From Ramlibacter sp. (GTDB lineage Bacteria; Pseudomonadota; Gammaproteobacteria; Burkholderiales; Burkholderiaceae_C), in assembly GCA_023701085.1 (NCBI GenBank), contig JAMPXR010000029.1:1-12684 (forward strand): DNA of 12,684 nt, read 5' to 3'. A model generated the notes under the pieces. It was not told the DNA's origin. It ran no database searches and saw only the letters and a list, made by a program, of their open reading frames with translations. Below are positions 7,398 to 12,684 of this stretch, piece by piece; position 1 is the stretch's first letter; each line of letters begins with the position of its first letter. Position numbers and translations under genes: made by a program.

Positions 7398-9625
7398 GAG
7401 GCGGTCTCGGGCTCCAGCCAGACCACGCCCAGCGGCGGCAGGGTCAGCGAGAGCGACAGGGGCAGGCCGTGGGCCGGGGTGGGCTCGGCCGTGACGGCGC
7501 CCAGGTTGCCCACGCCGCTGCCGGCGTAATAGGCCGAGTCGGTGTTGAGGCATTCGCGCCACACGCCCCCCGTCGGCACGCCCATGCGATAGCCCAAGCG
7601 CGGCACCGGCGTGAGGTTGCAGGCCACCAGCATCTGCTGGCCGGCCTCGTGCCCGTGGCGGATGAAGCCATAGACCGAGTGCAGGCGGTCGTTCACCTCG
7701 GTCCAGGAAAAACCGCCGGGATCGTCGTCACGCGCGTGCAGGGCCGCGCGGCTGCGGTACAGGCGGTTCAGGTCCTGCACCAGGCGCCGTACGCCCTCGT
7801 GGCCCGGATCCTGCAGCAGGCCCCAGTCGAGTTCCGCGTCGTGGTTCCATTCGCGGTGCTGCCCGATCTCCGATCCCATGAACATCAGCTTGCGCCCCGG
7901 CTGTGCGAACATCAGGGCGAACAGGGCCTTGAGGTTGGCGCGCTTGTGCCATGCGTCTCCCCACATCCGGCCATACAGGGAGCCCTTGCCGTGCACCACT
8001 TCGTCGTGCGACAGGGGCAGGATGAAATGCTCGCTGTAGGTGTACATCATCACGAAGCTGAGCTGGTCATGGTGATGCTTGCGCACCACCGGGTCCAGCG
8101 CGAAGTAGCCCAGCGTGTCGTGCATCCACCCCATGTTCCACTTGTAATTGAAGCCCAGGCCGCCTGCCCAGGGCGGCCGGGTCACGCCCGGATAGGCCGT
8201 CGACTCCTCGGCCATGGTCACGGCGCCGGGCGCCTGCTCCCCGATGACCTGGTTGACCTCGCGCAGGAAGGCGACGGCTTCCAGGTTTTCCCGCCCGCCA
8301 TGGCGATTCGGAATCCATTCGCCCTCGGCCCGGCTGTAGTCGCGATAGAGCATGGAGGCGACCGCGTCGACGCGCAGGCCGTCGATGCCGTAGCGCTCGA
8401 TCCAGAACAGCGCATTGCCCACCAGGAAGTTGCGCACTTCGGTGCGGCCCCAGTTGTAGATCAGGGTGTTCCAGTCGCGATGCACGCCTTCGCGCGGGTC
8501 CTCGTGCTCGTACAGGGCCGTGCCGTCGAAGCGGGCCAGCCCGTGCTCGTCGGACGGAAAATGCCCCGGCACCCAGTCCAGGATCACCTGCAACCCGGCG
8601 TCGTGCGCGGCGGCGACGAAAGCGCGGAAGGACTCGGGCGTGCCGTAGCGCGCGGTGGGCGCGAACAGGCTGGTGGGCTGATAGCCCCAGGAGGCGTAGA
8701 ACGGATGCTCGTTGACCGGCATCAGCTCCAGGTGCGTGAAGCCCATGCCGGCCACGTACGGCACCAGTTGCCCAGCCAGGTAGTCCCAGTCGGGCAGGGC
8801 GCCCCCGGGTCGCCGCCAGGAGCCCGGATGGACCTCGTAGATGCTGACTGGTGCGTCCAGCGCGCTGGCGTGCCGGCGCGCGTCCTGCCTTCCCGTCACC
8901 GGCTCGGGCAGGTCCATGACCCGGCTGGCGTGGCCCGGCGGTAACTCGGCGCCCAGCGCGCAGGGGTCGCTCTTGAGCCGCCGGCGGCCGTCGGCGCCCA
9001 GCACATCGAACTTGTAGAGCGCGCCGCGCGCCAGTCCTGGAACGAAGATCTCCCAGACGCCGCACTCGCGGCGCAGGCGCATCGGATGGCAACGGCTGTT
9101 CCACAGGTTGAAGTCGCCCGCGAGCGCGACCTGACGGGCGTTGGGCGCCCAGACGGCGAACGCCACGCCCGCGATCCCGTCGACCTCGCAAGGATGGGCG
9201 CCCAGCTTTTCCCAGGGGCGCAGGTGCCGCCCTTCGTTGAGCAGCCAGACGTCGGTGTCGCCCAGCCACGGCCCGAAGCGGTAGGGGTCCTCGATCACCC
9301 GCCGGCCCAGGGGCGAGTCGATCTGCAGCAGGTAGCCGCCGCGATCGGGCAGCGCCACGTCGCCGCTGAACAGGCCTGCGCCGACCGCCGACAGGCGCGC
9401 CAGCGCTTCGCGGCTGTCGCGCGCCAGGACCGTCACGCCGGCGCTGCCCGGGACGAACACGCGCAGCCGGAATTGCCCCGGCGCCTTGGCGGCATGCGGA
9501 CCCAGGCTGCCGAAAGGGTCTGCCCACGAACCGCCCTGCAAGGCCGCGGCGAGCTCGTGCTCGGCCTCGGCCATTGCGCGGTCTTCATCCGCCGCGTGCT
9601 GGTTTGATCCCGGACTGTCTCTCAT
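7394..9625 (-). CDS. glgB: 1,4-alpha-glucan branching enzyme (GH13_9)
   Basis: GlgB cuts alpha-1,4 chains and reattaches the segment through an alpha-1,6 bond, creating glycogen branches. From the chosen ATG it has 743 residues, against 728 in E. coli, with the same architecture. There is an N1 domain containing WADPFGSLGPH, a CBM48 N2 domain (GVAFAVWAPNARQVALAGDFNLW), the GH13 barrel, and a C-terminal beta domain ending in LSLTLPPLGVVWL. Catalytic residues are Asp420 in LRVDAVASML, Glu473 in MAEESTAYPG and Asp541 in LSHDEVVHGK. The 53- and 68-residue spacings equal those of E. coli Asp405/Glu458/Asp526. The start is uncertain. ATG at 9625 begins MRDSP, a downstream ATG at 9574 (726 residues) would match the E. 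coli N-terminal length almost exactly, and an upstream ATG lies at 9652. None has a strong Shine-Dalgarno. It is the first gene of the glg block. Confidence 0.95.
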   Translation of the reverse strand: MRDSPGSNQHAADEDRAMAEAEHELAAALQGGSWADPFGSLGPHAAKAPGQFRLRVFVPGSAGVTVLARDSREALARLSAVGAGLFSGDVALPDRGGYLLQIDSPLGRRVIEDPYRFGPWLGDTDVWLLNEGRHLRPWEKLGAHPCEVDGIAGVAFAVWAPNARQVALAGDFNLWNSRCHPMRLRRECGVWEIFVPGLARGALYKFDVLGADGRRRLKSDPCALGAELPPGHASRVMDLPEPVTGRQDARRHASALDAPVSIYEVHPGSWRRPGGALPDWDYLAGQLVPYVAGMGFTHLELMPVNEHPFYASWGYQPTSLFAPTARYGTPESFRAFVAAAHDAGLQVILDWVPGHFPSDEHGLARFDGTALYEHEDPREGVHRDWNTLIYNWGRTEVRNFLVGNALFWIERYGIDGLRVDAVASMLYRDYSRAEGEWIPNRHGGRENLEAVAFLREVNQVIGEQAPGAVTMAEESTAYPGVTRPPWAGGLGFNYKWNMGWMHDTLGYFALDPVVRKHHHDQLSFVMMYTYSEHFILPLSHDEVVHGKGSLYGRMWGDAWHKRANLKALFALMFAQPGRKLMFMGSEIGQHREWNHDAELDWGLLQDPGHEGVRRLVQDLNRLYRSRAALHARDDDPGGFSWTEVNDRLHSVYGFIRHGHEAGQQMLVACNLTPVPRLGYRMGVPTGGVWRECLNTDSAYYAGSGVGNLGAVTAEPTPAHGLPLSLSLTLPPLGVVWLEPETAS

Positions 9626-9789
9626 CGGCCCATTCGCTGTTGCCACGACCATTGTGGCCCACCCGCCGCGACAGCGGGGGCATCGCTGCATCAATGGATG
9701 AGCTCGCAACGGGTCCGCTTCACGGCCGGGCTGACGGGAAGATGCGGTAGAACCAGCCGCCCAAGGTCCGATGCGGCTGGCGACGCTGC
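9626..9789 (-). promoter_or_regulatory. Leader/intergenic region upstream of glgB
   Basis: This 164-bp gap between the kinase stop and the chosen glgB ATG is where an operon promoter would be expected. Besides the 8-bp-stem hairpin near its kinase end, I see no convincing -35/-10 pair. A TTGCGA on the minus strand near 9709 lacks a good -10 partner. The last part, down from 9652, stays open in the glgB frame and could be coding if an upstream start is used. Transcription may start here or read through from the kinase gene. Confidence 0.35.
9753..9780 (-). terminator. Hairpin after the histidine kinase gene (possible weak terminator or processing site)
   Basis: A perfect 8-bp inverted repeat, CCAGCCGC / GCGGCTGG (9753-9760 and 9773-9780), flanks a 12-nt loop. 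On the minus strand it begins about 10 nt after the kinase stop codon and is followed by TTCTACC rather than a run of T. The position suits termination or attenuation of kinase read-through into glgB. Without a U-tract it may be leaky or factor dependent, or serve only as an RNA-stability element. Confidence 0.4.
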
Positions 9790-12051
9790 TCATCGCTGCC
9801 GCTGATGCGCCCGCAATTCGGCTGGAGGGCCATCCCCATGCGCGGAGGGCGGCGTTTTCGGCTGCGAGAATTTTTCCAGCAGCGCGAGCAGGTTCGCAAG
9901 GTCGGCGGGTTTGGTCAGGTGCGCGTCGAACCCGGCCTGGCGCGAGGCCGCCATGTCCGAAGCCTGCCCGTAGCCCGTGAGCGCGACCAGGCGTCCGCGA
10001 TAGTGAAAAGGCGGCGCGCGCATCGCGCCGGCCAGATCGTAGCCGCTCATGCCCGGCAGGCCGATGTCCAGGATGGCGGCTTGCGGCGTGAACTGCCGCA
10101 GCGCTTCGAGCGCTCCCTGGGGCGAGTACGCGGTGCGCACCGTGTAGCCGGACATCCTCAGCAGCGTCGCGCAGGTGTTGGCGGCGTCCTCGTTGTCGTC
10201 GACCACCAGCACGTTGCCCGAGCCGCGGGTGGCGCACGCGCGCGGCGCGTCATCGGCCGGCGCCGGCGGCTGCGTCACCGGCAGCCGCACCGTGATGCAC
10301 GTACCCTGGCCCGGACCCGCGCTGGCCGCGGCGACCGTGCCGCCGTGCATGGTCACCAGGCTCCTGACGATGGTCAGCCCCAATCCCAGCCCGCCGCGTG
10401 CGCGGTCGGAACTCTGCGGCGCCTGGTAGAAGACGTCGAAGATGCGATCGAGTTCCACGCGCGACAGGCCCACGCCGGTGTCTTCGATTTCGACCCGTGC
10501 CTGCGAACCCGAAGCCCCGGCCCTGACCCTGATGGAGCCACCCGTGGGCGTGAACTTGATGGCGTTCGCGAGCAGGTTGTTGAACACCTGGGCCAGGCGG
10601 ACTTCGTCACCGGAAATCCAGACCTCGTCCATGGCCGGGTCCAGGACGAGCGACAGCGTGCGCTGGTGCAGCAGCGGCCGGATCGCCTCGACCACCTGGG
10701 TGAGCACCTGGGCCAGGCGCACCGGCTCGCGCCGTATCTCCAGCCGTCCGCTGGTGATCCGCGACACGTCGAGCAGGTCGTCCACCAGGCGCGTCACGTG
10801 GTCCAGTTGGCGCTCGATGATGCGCCGCTCCTTGGCCGTCTTGTCGTCGCCCTTGAGCGCCATGAGTCGCACCGCCGTGGTGATCGGGGCCAGGGGATTG
10901 CGCAGCTCGTGTCCGAGCACGGCCAGGAACTGGTCCTTGCTGCGATTCGCCTCTTCCGCCTCGTGCAGGGCGTGCGCCACCCGCGTGGCCGCACTGTCCC
11001 GGTCCGCGGCGGCGTTCTTGAGCGCCACGGCGACATCGTCCAGTTCCACGATGTCCAGCGGCGGCAGGTGCAAGGGATCGCCGCGGCCGAGCGCCGCGGC
11101 GCCTTCCTTCAGCGCGTCGATGGGTTCCAGGATGCGGCGCGTCAACACCCACGCGATCAGCATCGCGAGGGCGAAGGAAGCCACCACCCCGAGCACCACC
11201 GCGCGCAGCAGCGCGTGCAGCCCCTTGTTGCTTTCTTCGACGGAAGTACCCACGACCACCAGCCAAGCTGAACCCGCCAGGCGCGTGTATCCCGTATACG
11301 TCTCCAGGCCCTCCTGGGTGACGGCGATGCCGACGCCCTGGACGCCGGCGCGCTCGATGAGCGCCTGCAGCGACGCGGAGGGCGCGGTGGACGATGACGG
11401 GCGCGAGCGCACCACCCGGCGGTGGGTCTGGTCGAAGATCGACGCCACGGAGCCGACCGGGAGGTCCTGCCGCGTCAGCACCGCGGAAATGAATTCGGTC
11501 GGCAGGTGCGCGGACAGCACATAGGTGACCTTGCCGCTGCGCACGACCGGGACCCGCACGGCGAAGCTGGTGGACGGCTGCCCCGGCGCCTGGATGACCC
11601 GGCTGACCACCGGCGCCTTCGTCGCGATCGCGCGCGCGAGGCTCTCGGGTTCGATGGAATTGGGTTCGGTAGCTGCGATGCGCTCGTGGGTGCGCATCAG
11701 GGCCCTGCCGTCCGCGTCGCTCAGCACGATGAAGAGCCAGCCCAGTTGCTGCGCGGTACGCTCCGCGCTCATCTGGAAACTGCGCAGGTCCGCCTGCTCG
11801 AGCTCGTCCGAGGTCCCGATGTGCTCCAGGATATTCACGACGGACCGCAATTCCGCATCGACCGCCGTGGCCAGCGCGCGCGACAGCTCCAGGACCGTGT
11901 TCTCCGCCTCATTGCGGCGCTCGTCGATCAGGTGGTTGATCCCCCACGCCAGCAGCATCAGCAGCGGCGCCAGGCCGCTGGCCGCGAGCAGCAGCAAGCG
12001 CATCCGCAGCGGCCGCACTCTGGCGAGGGAACTCTGATCCGGCTGGGCCAT
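9790..12051 (-). CDS. Membrane-bound hybrid sensor histidine kinase with C-terminal receiver domain
   Basis: A 753-residue two-component sensor. A transmembrane segment (about residues 18-38) is followed by a periplasmic region of roughly 240 residues that resembles a double-Cache sensor (tentative). A second membrane segment spans about 284-304, then a HAMP linker with a typical EPIDAL start. The HisKA domain has [13 protein letters not shown] with phospho-acceptor His381. The ATPase domain carries an N-box Asn496 ([10 protein letters not shown]), DTGVGL with Asp524, and [10 protein letters not shown]. The C-terminal receiver has VLVVDDNED, phospho-acceptor Asp662 in [20 protein letters not shown] and the LTKPAD lysine. 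All catalytic residues are present. There is no DNA-binding, cyclase or Hpt domain, so the signal must pass to another protein not seen here. The start ATG has no clear Shine-Dalgarno, and Met17 just before the first membrane segment is an alternative start. The ligand is unknown. It lies 164 bp upstream of glgB in the same orientation; a regulatory link is inference. Confidence 0.93.
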   Translation of the reverse strand: MAQPDQSSLARVRPLRMRLLLLAASGLAPLLMLLAWGINHLIDERRNEAENTVLELSRALATAVDAELRSVVNILEHIGTSDELEQADLRSFQMSAERTAQQLGWLFIVLSDADGRALMRTHERIAATEPNSIEPESLARAIATKAPVVSRVIQAPGQPSTSFAVRVPVVRSGKVTYVLSAHLPTEFISAVLTRQDLPVGSVASIFDQTHRRVVRSRPSSSTAPSASLQALIERAGVQGVGIAVTQEGLETYTGYTRLAGSAWLVVVGTSVEESNKGLHALLRAVVLGVVASFALAMLIAWVLTRRILEPIDALKEGAAALGRGDPLHLPPLDIVELDDVAVALKNAAADRDSAATRVAHALHEAEEANRSKDQFLAVLGHELRNPLAPITTAVRLMALKGDDKTAKERRIIERQLDHVTRLVDDLLDVSRITSGRLEIRREPVRLAQVLTQVVEAIRPLLHQRTLSLVLDPAMDEVWISGDEVRLAQVFNNLLANAIKFTPTGGSIRVRAGASGSQARVEIEDTGVGLSRVELDRIFDVFYQAPQSSDRARGGLGLGLTIVRSLVTMHGGTVAAASAGPGQGTCITVRLPVTQPPAPADDAPRACATRGSGNVLVVDDNEDAANTCATLLRMSGYTVRTAYSPQGALEALRQFTPQAAILDIGLPGMSGYDLAGAMRAPPFHYRGRLVALTGYGQASDMAASRQAGFDAHLTKPADLANLLALLEKFSQPKTPPSAHGDGPPAELRAHQRQR

Positions 12052-12130
12052 CGCCGAAATCGTACCGGTTGAGGTTGCTTCAATTTGTGTGATCTTGCGG
12101 CGATTGCTTACCCGGCACGCCGGATGCGCG

Positions 12131-12149
12131 GCGCCCGTCCCACGGGCGC
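12131..12149. repeat. Perfect 8-bp inverted repeat with 3-nt loop
   Basis: GCGCCCGT and ACGGGCGC are separated by CCC. The stem is entirely GC-rich apart from one T/A pair and is not followed by a T-run on either strand, so it does not look like an intrinsic terminator. It lies midway in the divergent intergenic region and could be an operator-like dyad, or chance in GC-rich DNA. Confidence 0.4.
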
Positions 12150-12220
12150 GCGGACAGCAGGGCGTGCGCCTGTTGCACAGGGACGACGCCGCCTTGCGGA
12201 GACGGCCGGCCTAACAATTG

Positions 12221-12295
12221 CAAACCGAAATCCGCGTGACCGTTCAGTAGGATCGAGCTCAACAGCAGGAGCGAGCATGCTTGTCAAACCGAAAT
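12221..12295 (+). repeat. 11-bp direct repeat flanking the DUF4124 gene start
   Basis: CAAACCGAAAT occurs at 12221-12231 and again, identically, at 12285-12295, with repeat starts 64 bp apart. One copy is upstream of the ribosome binding site and the other within the first codons of the gene. The second copy encodes part of VKPKL in the signal-peptide n-region. Function is unknown. Confidence 0.45.
12267..12271 (+). promoter_or_regulatory. Ribosome binding site of the DUF4124 gene
   Basis: AGGAG ends 5 nt before the ATG at 12277. It fixes this ATG as the start over the alternative in-frame ATG at 12301. Confidence 0.7.
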
Positions 12296-12684
12296 TGTGG
12301 ATGTCGGGCGCGCTGCTGTGCGTGTGCGCCACCTTGTCGGCGAACGCGCAGGCGGTCTACAAGTGCGTGATCGGCAAATCGGTCACCTACTCGGAGCGGC
12401 CCTGCGCGGGTCGGATCATCAATACCGAACAGGCCCGGATGCCGCGTGCGAGGGATGCGGATGCGCAACGCCGTGAGCGTGCCCGTGTCATGGCCCGCGC
12501 GATGCGTCCGCGCGCCGGTGAAAGCGCGCAGCAATTCGAGACGCGCCGGCGCCGGGCCCTGCTGCTGCCGGCGGACCGCGCGGAATGCGCAAGGCTGGAC
12601 ACGCGCATGCCCGTCGAGGCGGCGAGCCTGGACAATCCGGACCGGCGGGAGGTTTCCAAGGCCGAGGACGCGCTCAAGGAAAGC
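12277..12684 (+). CDS. Exported DUF4124-like protein (partial, runs off the right edge)
   Basis: 136 codons are visible and no stop is reached. The N-terminus MLVKPKLWMSGALLCVCATLSANAQA is a signal peptide: basic n-region, hydrophobic core, and ANAQA just before a predicted cleavage near residue 26. The mature protein begins VYKCVIGKSVTYSERPC. A YKC strand, a GK...TYS stretch and a second Cys are the hallmarks of the DUF4124 domain, a small periplasmic domain of unknown function in proteobacteria with two conserved cysteines that may form a disulphide. After it comes a very Arg/Ala-rich stretch (about residues 53-95), probably helical or coiled, then a third Cys (about residue 102) in ADRAECARLD. 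It is divergent from the kinase and shows no link to glycogen metabolism. The role is unknown. The start is supported by AGGAG. Confidence 0.85.
   Translation, partial: MLVKPKLWMSGALLCVCATLSANAQAVYKCVIGKSVTYSERPCAGRIINTEQARMPRARDADAQRRERARVMARAMRPRAGESAQQFETRRRRALLLPADRAECARLDTRMPVEAASLDNPDRREVSKAEDALKES

Larger units (their letters stand above)
12052..12276. promoter_or_regulatory. Divergent intergenic region between the kinase and the DUF4124 gene
   Basis: The 225 bp must hold the promoters of two divergent genes. It is visibly AT-richer near both ends (about 12065-12110 and 12212-12232) than the surrounding coding DNA, as expected for promoter DNA, but I could not assign a -35/-10 pair with confidence. 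It contains an 8-bp-stem hairpin (12131-12149), the palindrome GGCCGGCC (12204-12211), and three copies of CCGAAAT in or next to it (12054-12060, 12225-12231, 12289-12295). Confidence 0.55.

Noticed and set aside
3316..8944. Further long plus-strand frames (3316-5481, 5238-7529, 7469-8944)
   Set aside because: Each is opposite glgC/malQ, glgX or glgB, shows no recognisable motif, and is explained by codon bias of the real genes.
9653..10237. Possible fusion of glgB with an upstream segment overlapping the kinase receiver domain
   Set aside because: The open frame continues into the kinase gene in a different frame, and the translated extension shows no domain. It is an out-of-frame shadow.
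9805..11271. Plus-strand frame of about 488 codons opposite the kinase
   Set aside because: It is antisense to the conserved HisKA, ATPase and receiver domains and has no domain of its own.
12194..12222. TTGCGG followed by TAACAA/CAATTG as a plus-strand promoter
   Set aside because: No -10 hexamer lies at a suitable 16-18 bp spacing, so I did not annotate a promoter.
12080..12262. A 60-codon minus-strand frame in the divergent intergenic region
   Set aside because: It has no recognisable motif or Shine-Dalgarno and would run toward the kinase through its promoter region. Chance is the simpler explanation.
1..12684. Mobile elements, tRNA/rRNA genes, CRISPR arrays, phage or defence genes
   Set aside because: No transposase or integrase motifs, no terminal inverted repeats with target duplications, no cloverleaf-like sequence and no regularly spaced repeats were seen. 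The coding density leaves little room for them.

Overview
The window is uniformly GC-rich (about two-thirds G+C by eye) and tightly packed. Its proteins have the Ala/Arg/Gly-rich composition typical of a high-GC proteobacterium. The branching enzyme and phosphorylase are of the E. coli type, while the 4-alpha-glucanotransferase is the short amylomaltase form. Together these suggest a betaproteobacterium of the order Burkholderiales, perhaps a Bordetella/Achromobacter-like Alcaligenaceae. That assignment is inference, since no rRNA or other marker gene is present.

Positions 1-9625 hold one block of six genes, all on the minus strand. In transcription order they are glgB (branching enzyme), glgX (debranching enzyme), malQ (amylomaltase), glgC (ADP-glucose pyrophosphorylase), glgA (glycogen synthase) and glgP (glycogen phosphorylase, cut by the left edge). 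The order is that of the enterobacterial glgBXCAP operon with malQ inserted between glgX and glgC. Three junctions (glgB/glgX, glgX/malQ, glgC/glgA) are 4-bp ATGA stop/start overlaps. The malQ-glgC gap is 40 bp with a strong ribosome binding site, and the glgA-glgP gap is about 63 bp.

Upstream of glgB in the same direction, separated by 164 bp that contain an 8-bp-stem hairpin, is a 753-residue hybrid histidine kinase. It has two membrane segments, a periplasmic sensor region, HAMP, HisKA, HATPase and a C-terminal receiver domain. A 225-bp divergent intergenic region follows. On the plus strand, running off the right edge, is the start of a small exported DUF4124-like protein.

The pathway is complete within one transcription unit. 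GlgC makes ADP-glucose, GlgA extends alpha-1,4 chains and GlgB adds alpha-1,6 branches. For breakdown, GlgP shortens the outer chains, GlgX removes the limit branches as short maltodextrins, and MalQ disproportionates those into chains GlgP can use again. The kinase is a possible but unproven regulator of this cluster. I found no mobile element, CRISPR array, RNA gene or clearly undescribed system. The points worth checking are the malQ insertion, the adjacent kinase and the structured intergenic regions.
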